Source: Limnothrix sp. CACIAM 69d (GTDB lineage: Bacteria > Cyanobacteriota > Cyanobacteriia > CACIAM-69d). From it: 64,000 bases of DNA. The position numbers and the translations under genes were made by a program. The notes under the pieces were generated by a model. It did not search any database, was not told the DNA's origin, and was given only the letters and a program-made list of their open reading frames with translations. Positions 26,601-35,008 of the stretch are shown in pieces. The number at the start of each line of letters is the position of its first letter. Positions within the stretch are counted from its first letter, which is position 1. Location of the stretch: contig MKGP02000063.1 in assembly GCA_001913845.2 (NCBI GenBank), positions 124,001 to 188,000 on the forward strand, given 5' to 3'.

Positions 26601-28332
26601 TGTATTTCTGGATTAGTTGCTGATGCTGTTGACAAAATTCCTTGAGATGTTGACATTTGCGCTGAATGTCAGCACCAGTCATAGACAGTGCTTGATTATC
26701 GCGAATAGTTGATAAAGCAGAGGGTAATGGCATTTCAGCTACTAAATCATTTACCCGCTGAGTACACCAGAGTAACTCTTGAATGGTCTTGCCAATCCTG
26801 CCAAAAGGCTGATTGAGCAATAGTACATAGCGAGATAGCAACTGTTTCAGTTGGCTACACTCTTTAAGCTGCTCTTCTAGCTCTCGTGATACATCATCTG
26901 GTTGAGCTTGTTCTACTCGTCGTTTCAGTCGTTCATAAAAAGACTGCCGGGAGGTTGTTGTTGAGTGAGCTTCTAGACAATAATTTTCTAAGCCTGCATC
27001 TGCTAAGCGGTTATAAACAACCTCAAGAGCCGCTTTTTTTGCAGCAACAAATAGTACGCTCTTACCCTTGCTCAAAGCAGCAGCGATCAAATTTGTGATC
27101 GTTTGGCTTTTGCCTGTACCTGGAGGCCCTTCAATAACTAAATTTTTACCGTCAATCGCATCAACAATAGCTGAAAATTGGGATGCATCTGCATCTGTAA
27201 TGAGCAAGGGTACTTTATTGGCTACAGTTGGATGATCAACTTCGTAATCTTGCGCAATCACATCTTGGCTGGCTTCTTCCTGACCACACAGGATGGATGA
27301 TACTAATGGATGCTTAAGGATAGATACTTGGTTAGGCCACCGTTCCGGATTCAAATCCTGAAAGAGAGCAATTCTCCCAAACGAGAATAAACTCAAAGTA
27401 AGGAAGTGTCGTACCTTCCATCGGCTGTAATTGCAAGTTAGCTGTTCAACTTGTCTGAAATAGTGCTCAAGGTTAGCCCTAGGCTTCTCTTCTCCGTTAA
27501 TAGTGATATTGAATGTAGGTAGAACAATTCCAAAATCTTTCTGCAGTCGTTCTCTTAGGCTAAGATTTTCCTCTACTTCCTCGCCACAAGATTTAAGTGT
27601 GTATTCATATCGACCAAAACGAAGTTGCCGTTCCAGAGTTACTGGATAAAGTAGTAAGGGTGCTAAGAATTGCTTATCGGATTGATTAGATTCATACCAC
27701 TCCAACATTCCAAAGGAGAGGTAAAGGGTATTGAGTCCAGTTTCTTGAATCGATTTACGCGCACCCTCCCGTAACCCTGCCAACTTACGTTCTAGGTCAT
27801 TGGGGTAGAGCAAAGTTTGCAAATTCTTATTTCGATGAGCAGCTCTGCTAACATCCTTACATTGCGACTTTGGTAAGTCATAGTCAGGATTTATACCAAG
27901 TGATTTAGCGCAATCTGCCTCATTATGGGATTTTGAATCTGTTGTTCGAGCGGGCATTCCCAGTTCATCCCGCACTTTATCCCTTAGCGTTTGTTCAATT
28001 CGCTGGAACTCGTCTGAGTCACGGCCAGCCTCATCAAGGGATGCAACTGCAGCTATATACTCTTCATCTGCGTCCCGCATGGCTTCAAGCCGGAGACGAA
28101 AGGCATCCTCATCTTCATCTCCTAGATGTTCTGGTGGCTCTGGTAGTGAGGTAATTGTCAGTGCAGTGCCACTTTGCAACTTCTCAAAAACCTGGTCAGG
28201 GAATTCATCAACAAACCTGGCCTGCGTGCGAGAGCGTTCCGAGAATTTGAAATTCAGGAACGGATTTCGACCCCCTAGGTCGAGTAGACGAAGGCGGAGT
28301 TTTTCAAGATTTTGAGCTACTAGATGATCCAT
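23620..28332 (-). CDS. DUF4011 / SF1 helicase / Vsr-like nuclease fusion
   Basis: A 1570-residue protein. The N-terminus (about 1-90, LEKLRLRLLDLGGRNPFLNFKF) is the DUF4011 signature. An SF1 helicase follows, with Walker A EGPPGTGKSQT at about 401-411, a long helical insertion of about 750 residues, Walker B VIIDEASQM (about 1168), GDPKQLPPTDF, and LNVLFTRAKERVIVF late. The last 105 residues form a Vsr/DUF559-like nuclease (VECDGATYHSSKAARDRDRLRQ and GWKLYRIWS.DW). Such helicase-nuclease fusions are commonly found in anti-phage contexts, but a defence role here is inference. The gene is AT-richer and nearly free of HIP1 sites, unlike its neighbours, which suggests transfer. It faces metH tail to tail. 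Confidence 0.88.
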   Translation of the reverse strand: MDHLVAQNLEKLRLRLLDLGGRNPFLNFKFSERSRTQARFVDEFPDQVFEKLQSGTALTITSLPEPPEHLGDEDEDAFRLRLEAMRDADEEYIAAVASLDEAGRDSDEFQRIEQTLRDKVRDELGMPARTTDSKSHNEADCAKSLGINPDYDLPKSQCKDVSRAAHRNKNLQTLLYPNDLERKLAGLREGARKSIQETGLNTLYLSFGMLEWYESNQSDKQFLAPLLLYPVTLERQLRFGRYEYTLKSCGEEVEENLSLRERLQKDFGIVLPTFNITINGEEKPRANLEHYFRQVEQLTCNYSRWKVRHFLTLSLFSFGRIALFQDLNPERWPNQVSILKHPLVSSILCGQEEASQDVIAQDYEVDHPTVANKVPLLITDADASQFSAIVDAIDGKNLVIEGPPGTGKSQTITNLIAAALSKGKSVLFVAAKKAALEVVYNRLADAGLENYCLEAHSTTTSRQSFYERLKRRVEQAQPDDVSRELEEQLKECSQLKQLLSRYVLLLNQPFGRIGKTIQELLWCTQRVNDLVAEMPLPSALSTIRDNQALSMTGADIQRKCQHLKEFCQQHQQLIQKYNQVENHPWFGLTAYNLSPIDQSDLLGYTKRWSSILKQLQSTSQQAAEILAVNQPSTLADVNELQRQLGECPEISPLIETALLPALKTTQAQASVANFISQLKRFKTQKQSLIRFFQTGVAYSELIHLADTSTEQANSEQDIERIVSAIQTFRTKIPELCNSSCHPLLLQARATSNSLKSSQSELSRNYYLDACPGSEQLSFYANNLRQSNFFSSFFDAQYRSAKELWEKIRKHPTQRKDYEIAEIFTQIANFHKQLINFKQDSTLSQICGQFFNGLETNFDKLLAVSSFASELIQRYEELDATEKKIISSEAVNILGYSYQEEETDIDRLETTTNFAKLVTQSQLPQFVQDKLFTQDTIRLVGEIQSASGDLSRYLEEEEDCRKAFFQQGITDIQAMFGDQDLNTLKLEKVTKHLDRAVAASSDLPAWICYRRAYQQVIDDGVQPLVEAFEHEKLVLENIEDVYQIVFYRSLLRFAYEQHPELKQLSGISQTQAREQFQRADRELLSLYQKQLALKLSQAFVEPGNSRGRRTEWTNLALIQNEINKQRSHIPQRDLFKRASVALQQLKPCWMMSPASVAQFIPPGAVVFDMVIIDEASQMRPEEALGSIARAKQLVVVGDPKQLPPTDFFKARLDQDTEEDSGEEVDTLDDESILDMSLKVFYPARRLKWHYRSRHESLIAFSNQHFYENSLTIFPSPNNQFAVEYQYVEAGAYRSRANVPEALYVAEKAADFMRQHPNLSLGIVTLNQKQQELLLDEMDRLFSLHPELETYRTEQEKTVEPFFVKNIENVQGDERDVIFISTVYGPEKPGMPVMQRFGPINSHNGHRRLNVLFTRAKERVIVFSSMQPSDIRPSPTSNRGVQILKEYLEYAQTQRLQTAVATGREPDSDFEIFVAERLRQQGYEVVPQVGVSGYFIDLAIVDPQRPGTYLLGVECDGATYHSSKAARDRDRLRQQVLERLGWKLYRIWSTDWFANPTSETEKLITHIKSLMA

Positions 28333-28817
28333 AGGAATTGATTATTTAGTACTTTTCGTATTCTCTATTTTCAGTTTTGGGAGTATGAGTGCGTGTCGCG
28401 GGATAGTTGCTAGTTTTCAGAGAGCTGGCACTATTGCGGCTAGTCTTTATCGCCAAATTGTCAGGGTGAAGGAGTATGGTCTGAGGCGATTAGCCGTAGT
28501 AACTCTGTTGGTAGTACCGCCATCCAGTAATGATGAGCAGGTGAAGGCCTTGCAAAATTAGCACTCTTTCTTGCCTCACAAAAACTACCCAGCACGCGCC
28601 TACCGAGACTATAAGTTCAGACAGCACTTAGCTGCAACTCCACTTCATTATAAGAGTAGGGTGGACATTGCCCAGTACTATTCAGCTAAAACAGTAAAAC
28701 AACGATCGCCTCTTGCCACAGCGTGATCACATTGCTTTAGCATTGGGCTATTAGGTGTAGGTGGGCAATACTCACCCTATGGATGTTCAAAGCTATGCAC
28801 GAGAGTCTTGCCGATCG
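28333..28817. other. Intergenic region with a possible decayed gene
   Basis: 485 bases between the helicase and xisI. It contains the broken reading frame at 28385-28726 and GTAGGGTGGACATTGCCC / GTAGGTGGGCAATACTCACCC repeat-like segments at about 28658-28785. No promoter could be assigned. Confidence 0.5.
28385..28726 (+). pseudogene. Possible degraded small gene with one internal stop
   Basis: From ATG 28385 the frame runs 58 codons to TAG (28559-28561) and continues in the same frame for 54 more sense codons to TGA at 28724. The second part (about YPARAYRDYKFRQHLAATPL) looks protein-like in composition. I recognise no family. It may be a chance frame or a relic of a transferred gene beside the helicase. 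Confidence 0.25.
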
Positions 28818-29153
28818 TCAACTCACTGCAAAACCATTATATTGGCGCATCAGAGGCGAGTGATACGCCAGCACAATTTCCTCTCTGGGAATTCCCCGAT
28901 CGACCAGCTCATTCGCAACACCCACCTCCGTCCCGTCATACTGAATCCAGACCTTACCTTGCTCTAGATCGATGTGAATCAATGCGCCATAGACCCGGCG
29001 TTCCTCAAGCCAGCCCGTGCGCAGCAGTTGATAGCGATCGCGCTCCCCATCAAACATCAACTTCATCTGAATTTCGCCATAGGCAGGCTTGATCTGACTA
29101 TGTTCAATCAGAACTTCCTGAATGATCCGCCGGTAGCCTTCTAGTTTATCCAT
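28818..29153 (-). CDS. xisI: XisI family protein (orphan)
   Basis: A member of the XisI family, first known as a factor controlling excision of the Anabaena fdxN element and now found widely in cyanobacteria next to XisH. Family features seen: YRRIIQEVLIEH near the N-terminus, DRYQLLRTGWLEERRVYGALIHIDLEQGKVWIQYDGTE in the middle, and GIPREEIVLAYHSPLMRQY at the C-terminus. The length of 111 residues is usual. No xisH gene is present next to it. The start is the ATG at 29153; an upstream TTG is less likely. The neighbouring gene is a nucleotidyltransferase in the same orientation. Confidence 0.92.
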   Translation of the reverse strand: MDKLEGYRRIIQEVLIEHSQIKPAYGEIQMKLMFDGERDRYQLLRTGWLEERRVYGALIHIDLEQGKVWIQYDGTEVGVANELVDRGIPREEIVLAYHSPLMRQYNGFAVS

Positions 29154-29219
29154 TGGATGCCTACAGCATGAATTTTGACCAATACTATCCAATATCTCTA
29201 CGATTGCTGGAACTTCTAG

Positions 29220-29558
29220 TTATCCCGCTGTATAAATCATTTCTGCCGAATCTAAAATAGCCTGACGACGAAGGAAATTACGACTATTCATAATGCTTTG
29301 GCGAGTCAATAAATCCACTGGGCGTTGCAAGAGCACTGCCAATTCTTCTCGCATTTGAATAAATTCTAACCCCCAAGAATGATGAGGGCTAAATTTGACC
29401 AAAAAATCCACATCGCTATTCACGGAAAAGTCGTCTCTCAGCACCGAGCCAAAGAGAGCGAGTTCAGCAACTTTCCATCGCTCGCAAAATTCAGCAAGCT
29501 GCTCTGGGGTAATGCCTAATCGAGATTGAAGTTTAGGGTTGAGTTGCCGTGTGGTCAT
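29220..29558 (-). CDS. MNT-type nucleotidyltransferase (orphan antitoxin-like)
   Basis: A minimal nucleotidyltransferase with the motif ALFGSVLRDDFSVNSDVDFLVKF, where GS and the two Asp residues form the active site. In paired MntA-HepT systems this protein adds AMP to the HEPN toxin HepT and so neutralises it. No HepT/DUF86 gene is adjacent; xisI lies in that position. It is therefore either a solitary member or the survivor of a broken pair. The length of 112 residues is normal. Confidence 0.88.
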   Translation of the reverse strand: MTTRQLNPKLQSRLGITPEQLAEFCERWKVAELALFGSVLRDDFSVNSDVDFLVKFSPHHSWGLEFIQMREELAVLLQRPVDLLTRQSIMNSRNFLRRQAILDSAEMIYTAG

Positions 29559-29603
29559 TAACCATCACCTCTATTGTCTTGGCTTCTATCCGGCGCTATT
29601 GCA

Positions 29604-30683
29604 TTACTGAAAGGTTGGGGACTGTTGCCACACAGGAATTTCAATCATAAACTCCGTGCCTGCTCCCTTTATTGAATGACAGTAAAGTTTACCTTTGTGT
29701 TTTTCAGTAATAATTTGGTAACTAATGGAAAGTCCTAAACCTGTGCCCTTGCCTACGGGCTTCGTGGTGAAAAAGGGGTCAAAAATGCGCGATCGCACCT
29801 CTTCAGGAATCCCTTGACCATTATCAGTAATCGTAATTTTAATTTGGTCTCGATCGTTAACTTCCGTGCGCAGCAAAATTGTATGAGGATTATTTTTGAC
29901 CTCTTGATCGGTGCGCATTTGGTTTGAGTCTTCAAGCGCATCAATTGCATTGTTGAGTAAATGCATAAAGACTTGATTGAGAGATCCGGCATAGCATTCC
30001 ACCAGGGGTAAATCGCCATATTGCTTGTTCACTTGAATGGCTGGACGAGTTGCCGTTGCCTGAAGCCGATGCTGCAAAATCATCAGAGTATTATCAATTC
30101 CCGCGTGGATATCAACTGCTTTGAATTTAGATTCATCCAATCGCGAAAAATTGCGTAATGAGAGTACAATTTTTTGAATTCGCTCACTTCCAGTTTGCAT
30201 GGATTTGAGAATATTAATCATGTCTTCTTGTAGGAAGCCAAGATCAATTTCTTCCGCTAAGTCCTGTAACTCTTGAATAGAGTCGGGAACATATTTTTGA
30301 TAGACCGTAACAAGTTTTAATAGGTTTTGAGTGTAGATGTTGACGTGATCTAAATTGCCATGAATGAAGTTAATGGGATTATTAATTTCATGGGCAACGC
30401 CAGCCATCAGTACACCCAAGGCTGACATTTTTTCAGATTCAATTAGCTTAACTTGCAACTGTTTGAGATTCTCCAACGCAATCTCTAGCTCATGAGTGCG
30501 CTTTTCGAGATTTGCTTGAGATGTTTCAAAATCTCGGATTACCTCTTTGAGAATGTGTTCTCGCTCTTCGCTTGTGTCTTCCAACTGTCGTCGATCGGCT
30601 TCTGAGCGCTCCAGTTTCTTCGTGAGAACCCGCACTCTTTTTTCTAGTTCTTTTAGCTTTTGCTGATCAGCATTGGCTTCCAT
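29604..30683 (-). CDS. Sensor histidine kinase with N-terminal coiled coil
   Basis: A soluble histidine kinase without a membrane segment. Residues 1-85 form a strong coiled coil. The H-box is GVLMAGVAHEINNPINFIHGN with the phospho-acceptor His about 99. The ATP-binding domain shows N-box LLNNAIDAL, G1 DNGQGIPEEVRSRIFDPFFTTK and G2 GKGTGLGLSISYQI. The 4-residue gap to the FIST gene (8 bases) indicates one operon in which the FIST protein probably supplies the sensory input and this kinase the output. No response regulator is adjacent. Confidence 0.93.
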   Translation of the reverse strand: MEANADQQKLKELEKRVRVLTKKLERSEADRRQLEDTSEEREHILKEVIRDFETSQANLEKRTHELEIALENLKQLQVKLIESEKMSALGVLMAGVAHEINNPINFIHGNLDHVNIYTQNLLKLVTVYQKYVPDSIQELQDLAEEIDLGFLQEDMINILKSMQTGSERIQKIVLSLRNFSRLDESKFKAVDIHAGIDNTLMILQHRLQATATRPAIQVNKQYGDLPLVECYAGSLNQVFMHLLNNAIDALEDSNQMRTDQEVKNNPHTILLRTEVNDRDQIKITITDNGQGIPEEVRSRIFDPFFTTKPVGKGTGLGLSISYQIITEKHKGKLYCHSIKGAGTEFMIEIPVWQQSPTFQ

Positions 30684-30690
30684 AGGACTT

Positions 30691-31857
30691 TTATGCTGTG
30701 CCTAAAAGCAGAGTGACGAAAGTTTCTTGGTGATAGTAATTAGAACCCTGTTGTTGAAGTGGTGCAAACTCGCCGTAGGTATAAAAGCCCGCGATCGGCA
30801 TGATTTTAGGCAGCGCAGTTTTGACTAAATCATATTCTTCCTTGGCTCTTGTTCCTAACAGCCAACGACGACAACAACAAGAGAAGATCAGCACTGTTTC
30901 CGGTTCGGTTCCAGGATAATTGTCTAGCGCCATTTTGAAAGAAGTCTCAGAGGCAGCAATCACTTGATCTCGACTAATTTCAGCCAGTTGCACGATCGCG
31001 CCTTGGGGAACATTTCCCAAAAAATTAATACTGCCGGTTTCTAGGTCGCAGGTGTTGGGAACTCGTAGATAGCAGCGATCGCTATCTCCTTCATAAACAT
31101 AGAGAGGATGCTCTGCGGTAGGAGAGCGATCGCCCAAGTATTTTTGGTAAAAGTTCAGCGCCGATTGACCATCAATTTCATACAAAACTGTGTTGTGAGA
31201 TTTGGTGACTGTGCTCTTGGAGCCAATGGGTTGCCAACCGCAGCCCGTGCCATGGGAAAAGCGCAAATCTCCAGCAAAAATCAGAACCGGCAGAGCATCG
31301 GTGAAGACTTCTGTTCCAAAAAATTGATAGGTTTTCTGAAATCGAAATTGATCGCCTGCGGTGCCACCCACAACGGGGACATTTTTGCCTAACGCTAGCT
31401 CCAATCCTTTCAGAATTTGCTCACCGCTAGTTGTTGAACCATCGGCCGTATAGCTAGCTGGAACTGTGATGCAGAGTTTGGCAGGGGTTAGGCTTTTTTC
31501 GGTGGCTTGCTGCACGGCCTGGCGGGCAGCGGCGATCGCGTCCTGCTCGGTTTGGCGACCCACACCCGCGCAAATTTCCACAGTGTCTGAGCAAAACAAC
31601 GTTAGGGTCAGCGAGTCTTGTTGAAACCCTAAAATCGAAGAGATCTCTCCATCGGTGGTGCAACCAATGAGTTGCAAATCCGGGAAAGCTTGATTGATTT
31701 TTTGTAAAATTAAGGCATGATCAAAATCAATAGCCGCAAATAATAGTCCTGCCTTGGGCAGCATTCCCGCCAATTCACGGGTACATTGCTCTAGCACTTC
31801 TTCAATAGCACCTTGGGAATCAGGATCATCACTATGACCAAGAACTGTTTTGAGCAT
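30691..31857 (-). CDS. FIST domain sensory protein
   Basis: A FIST-N/FIST-C protein (F-box and intracellular signal transduction), a predicted small-ligand (amino-acid) sensor. FIST-N features are LIGCTTDGEISS and VVGGTAGDQFRF; FIST-C shows GRSPTAEHPL-like and IFSCCCRRWLLGTRAKEEYDLVKTALP.IAGFYTYGEFAPL. No membrane segment is present. The ATG at 31857 is preferred: GCGGAGGAAAG lies just upstream. It is the first gene of a two-gene operon with a histidine kinase. Confidence 0.9.
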   Translation of the reverse strand: MLKTVLGHSDDPDSQGAIEEVLEQCTRELAGMLPKAGLLFAAIDFDHALILQKINQAFPDLQLIGCTTDGEISSILGFQQDSLTLTLFCSDTVEICAGVGRQTEQDAIAAARQAVQQATEKSLTPAKLCITVPASYTADGSTTSGEQILKGLELALGKNVPVVGGTAGDQFRFQKTYQFFGTEVFTDALPVLIFAGDLRFSHGTGCGWQPIGSKSTVTKSHNTVLYEIDGQSALNFYQKYLGDRSPTAEHPLYVYEGDSDRCYLRVPNTCDLETGSINFLGNVPQGAIVQLAEISRDQVIAASETSFKMALDNYPGTEPETVLIFSCCCRRWLLGTRAKEEYDLVKTALPKIMPIAGFYTYGEFAPLQQQGSNYYHQETFVTLLLGTA

Positions 31858-32368
31858 GTGTCTTTCCTCCGCAAGGAGACTGATCAATGTGATTGGCTTG
31901 AGTGTCCTGAAAGCTTTACGATGTCAGTCATCTTTCAACAGGAATTATTACCTGACCGACACTGACGATCAAGTTAAGTTTCATGAGCGAAAAATAATAA
32001 ATGCTTTGTCTAATCTGCGATAGGGGGCATATCCAGCTCATTACCCTCTGTTGTTACTACAATTTGGCAAATGATGACATGGCGAATGTATAAATCACTA
32101 CTAGCCCTTGAGCCACTACAACGATTTATTAAACCGCAAGGGCGGGATTATTTTCTGTTGAGGGATGAGTTAACTTTGTTACAGCCTCCCATGCCGAAAG
32201 AACAGCACTCAAGTCAGGATCTTGATGCTGTTCGAGTCTGCATGACTTGATTTCCTGCTGATTGGGGACTGAGAGACGGTTTGGCTGCTCGTGACTCAGG
32301 AGTGGAATTGTGGACGATCGAGCCGATCGAGCAATGGGCTGCGACGGTCGATCGCCCTATGGCCTAAG
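31858..32368. other. Intergenic region upstream of FIST gene
   Basis: 511 bases with the FIST-kinase promoter and one short plus-strand frame at 32071-32250. No repeat element or RNA gene was recognised. Confidence 0.4.
32071..32250 (+). CDS. Possible 59-residue protein
   Basis: An open frame starting with two ATG codons and ending in TGA. The product has a basic N-terminus and the segment PQGRDYFLLRDELTLLQP. I recognise no family and no strong ribosome binding site. It could be a gene remnant or chance. Confidence 0.25.
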   Translation: MMTWRMYKSLLALEPLQRFIKPQGRDYFLLRDELTLLQPPMPKEQHSSQDLDAVRVCMT

Positions 32369-32611
32369 TCAATCCTCTGTCGTCGCCAAATCCAACAGCA
32401 ATCGCCCCAACAGCCGCGCGTCCTCATCGGACATTACCAAACACAGCGATTCCGTTTGCCCCAAACAATCATCCAGTGATTGAGGCTGTTTTAACGCAAA
32501 GCTCAAATGCACCTCGTTGGTCAAATGACAGATCCGTTGCCCCACGATCGTCACACTGGTGCGATCGCTCATTAACGTCATGTCATGGGTCACGAGCGCT
32601 TGAATCTGCAT
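32369..32611 (-). CDS. Small hypothetical protein
   Basis: An 80-residue acidic protein from the ATG at 32611. It has a beta-like segment (RTSVTIVGQRICHLTNEVHLSFAL) and a helical C-terminus (DEDARLLGRLLLDLATTED). I do not recognise a family. Codon use is genome-like, with several GATCGC sites, which supports a real gene. Confidence 0.55.
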   Translation of the reverse strand: MQIQALVTHDMTLMSDRTSVTIVGQRICHLTNEVHLSFALKQPQSLDDCLGQTESLCLVMSDEDARLLGRLLLDLATTED

Positions 32612-32746
32612 GGTCTTTTCCTGCCAATTGTTTGGGGATCTTTTGTGACGCTTGGAAATACTTTTGAAAAGCGTGATCATCAAGCTTCAACCCGGGATTC
32701 AGTCAGGTGTTTAACGCCCTACAGGCCAAATATGGTGGACTGAAAA

Positions 32747-33346
32747 TTATGATCCGGATTCAGTCAAAGCGGCCGCTAAATCGGGAATAAAGGTGGCGTA
32801 CATTCCTCGCAAATCACCGGGCTTGAAATCATAGGCCAGATCTTCGGGATAGTTGTCGGCTACGAATTTGGGCCGGCGGGATTTTTGCCCATGACAAGCT
32901 AAACAACCAGGCGATACATTAATGCGGCGAAAATAGTGCATTCCAGGCTGGCCATTCACCTGGCCTCGCTGCCACAAACCTTGTAATTCGGGATTGGCTG
33001 AAAACTGTTCTAAGACCGCCAATTCTGTGGCGTTCTGGGGCCGATGTTCTGGGTTTCGATACTTTTGGGAAACTTGGCGCAACTGCCAACCTTCCGTTTG
33101 GGCGATCCGTTTGGCTTCCATTCCCACTGGCTTACACACGGCTTTCATGGTTTCGGCAGTGGGGGGAGCGGTTTGGCCTTCCAAGGTGGAGGCGAGTCCC
33201 GATCGCAGAGCATCGAGGTTTTCAATGGCTTCCACCGCTTTGGCCAATTGCTCGGGGCTGGCGTTGGCTTGGGCCACCGGGGCGATCGTGCAATTGAGGG
33301 CGATCGCCCAAATCAGACTGATACCAACCATTAGGATTCGTCGCAT
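32747..33346 (-). CDS. Secreted DUF3365 (Tll0287-like) haem protein
   Basis: A 199-residue exported protein with signal peptide (about 1-27, ending VAQA). The mature part contains one c-type haem site, CLACH (Cys148, Cys151, His152), in the Tll0287-like/DUF3365 domain, which forms a PAS-like fold. The first codons overlap the end of the arsR gene by 16 bases, so it belongs to the sqr-arsR transcript. In this setting it may take part in periplasmic or luminal redox chemistry of sulfur compounds; that is inference. Confidence 0.88.
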   Translation of the reverse strand: MRRILMVGISLIWAIALNCTIAPVAQANASPEQLAKAVEAIENLDALRSGLASTLEGQTAPPTAETMKAVCKPVGMEAKRIAQTEGWQLRQVSQKYRNPEHRPQNATELAVLEQFSANPELQGLWQRGQVNGQPGMHYFRRINVSPGCLACHGQKSRRPKFVADNYPEDLAYDFKPGDLRGMYATFIPDLAAALTESGS

Positions 33347-33705
33347 GTGGAAATCTCCGGTGGGGAAAAAGTGGAAAGATCAATCAATGATTGAGCACAA
33401 AGCCCTAAATATTTCTGATCAGAAAGAAAGTAAATTCGCGCATTTCCTTCCTTCCGACAGGCTACCAACCGAGCCATTCGTAACATTTGCAAATGTTTGG
33501 AAACGTTGGCTTGGCTCAGACTCGTTGATTCGCTAATTTCGGTAACATTGCACTCACCTTGGCAAATGCGCCAAAGAATTCCCAATCGACTGCGATCGCC
33601 CAACAATTTGAACAGGTCAGCGAGTCGATCTAAATCAGGGCTGGCCGCAGCGGGAGTCATTTCAGCCGACAAGTTCAACAGGGAATTAGGTGTGGTGCGG
33701 GGCAT
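33331..33705 (-). CDS. ArsR-family transcriptional regulator
   Basis: A winged-helix repressor of the ArsR/SmtB group. The DNA-binding region is NVTEISESTSLSQANVSKHLQMLRMARLVACRKEGNARIYFL. The start of that helix segment carries Cys in GECNV, and another Cys lies at ACRKEG. Two such Cys are used by sulfide/persulfide-sensing SqrR/BigR-type regulators, so this could sense sulfide. The ATG at 33705 overlaps the sqr 3' end by 20 bases; another possible start is the ATG at the MTPAAAS position, which is the same. It sits between sqr and the DUF3365 gene. Confidence 0.9.
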   Translation of the reverse strand: MPRTTPNSLLNLSAEMTPAAASPDLDRLADLFKLLGDRSRLGILWRICQGECNVTEISESTSLSQANVSKHLQMLRMARLVACRKEGNARIYFLSDQKYLGLCAQSLIDLSTFSPPEISTCDES

Positions 33706-35008
33706 GAAGATGAGAGCCAGCGTTTGGCTCAAAGGATTGGGAAATGGGCCGCAGGAGCGAAAGGCCAAATAAAAGCTTTAGCCCCCACAGTTCAAACCAG
33801 GGTAGCCCAATTCCCCATTGCATTTTGAGTAGGAAGTAGCGTTCAAAGGCTGCTTTTGCCCAATTCACCCAAGCGCCTCGGGTGGTGTAGGAATAGCGTC
33901 GTTGGCCACTAACGGGATCAGGCAAAATTGGGGCAGCAATGTAGGCAATGCCGGTTTGGCCAAATTCCGCAAAGCAAAGGGCTTCGAGGGTGGGAACTTG
34001 GTGTGGACGGGGCAAAGATCCCAAGTCTACGGCGATGTTGTAGGCCACCGCTGCGCCCATGGCTTCGGTCATTTGGCCGCTCTTGGGTAGCCCGATCGGG
34101 ACAGGTGTGTGATAGGGCTGCTCCAGATGCACACTCACCCCCAGGGCATAGATCCGCTCGTGGTCTCGGTGGCGCTGGGTGGGCAGGATCGGAATAAAGC
34201 CTCGATCGTTCCCTAACTCAGAAGCCTGCACATATTCCGCTCCCCGGAAAGCGGGCAAAATCATCGCGTAGCCAAAGGGAAATGGGCGACCATCGGCGAG
34301 TTCCACTCGATCGGGCAACACTCGATCGATCTCCGCATTGGTCACCACCTGTATCCCCTGCTCTGCCAGAGCTCCTTCCGTTAGCTCGCGAGCCATATAC
34401 AGATCCGGCAGTCCCAAATAGCCCGCGTAGGGTTCCGGTGTGATGTAGGTAATCGTCACCTGATCCCGCAGGCCGCGTTTGCGCAATTCCTCATCGGCCA
34501 GCAGTGCAAACTCATAACCCGGCCCCAAGCAACCGGTTTTCGGCGCGGCTCCCACCACCAAATCCGTCGGATTTTCCAGAAAAGCTTCCCAGGCCTCCCG
34601 GGCGATCAGCGCATGAGCGGGATTGCAAACAGACTGGGTATAACCCCCGTGGGGCCCCAAACCGGGGATTTCATCAAAAGCCAATGAAGGGCCGCTGGCA
34701 ATGACTAAGTAGTCGTAGGAAAGCACCTGATCATTGGCGAGCTGCACCGTTTGTCGATCGGGATCCACCCGCACCACCGCACTGTCCACCCACTCCAACC
34801 CATGGCGCTGGCAGAGGGAAGCCACATCAAGCTGCACATGCTCCAGGGGAATTTTGCCCAAGGCCACCTGAATCAGGCCCGGAATGAAGGTGAACTGGGG
34901 ACGGTCAGACACCAAGGTAATTTGATGCCCGCCCTTGAGCCAATGTCGCAGTTCATAGGCCGTGGGCAAACCGCCTAATCCTGCGCCGATTACGATTACC
35001 TGTGCCAT
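33686..35008 (-). CDS. sqr: Sulfide:quinone oxidoreductase
   Basis: A membrane-associated flavoprotein that oxidises sulfide and reduces quinone. The FAD-binding motif GAGLGGLPTAYEL opens the protein. Three cysteines at 128 (TQSVCNPAH), 160 (KTGCLGPGYEF) and 345 (EALCFAEFG) match the three redox Cys known in Rhodobacter SQR. The hydrophobic/amphipathic C-terminus fits membrane attachment. The length of 440 residues is normal. In cyanobacteria SQR allows sulfide detoxification or anoxygenic electron supply. The gene leads a minus-strand operon with arsR and DUF3365 genes, divergent from DUF302 and a permease. Confidence 0.92.
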   Translation of the reverse strand: MAQVIVIGAGLGGLPTAYELRHWLKGGHQITLVSDRPQFTFIPGLIQVALGKIPLEHVQLDVASLCQRHGLEWVDSAVVRVDPDRQTVQLANDQVLSYDYLVIASGPSLAFDEIPGLGPHGGYTQSVCNPAHALIAREAWEAFLENPTDLVVGAAPKTGCLGPGYEFALLADEELRKRGLRDQVTITYITPEPYAGYLGLPDLYMARELTEGALAEQGIQVVTNAEIDRVLPDRVELADGRPFPFGYAMILPAFRGAEYVQASELGNDRGFIPILPTQRHRDHERIYALGVSVHLEQPYHTPVPIGLPKSGQMTEAMGAAVAYNIAVDLGSLPRPHQVPTLEALCFAEFGQTGIAYIAAPILPDPVSGQRRYSYTTRGAWVNWAKAAFERYFLLKMQWGIGLPWFELWGLKLLFGLSLLRPISQSFEPNAGSHLHAPHHT

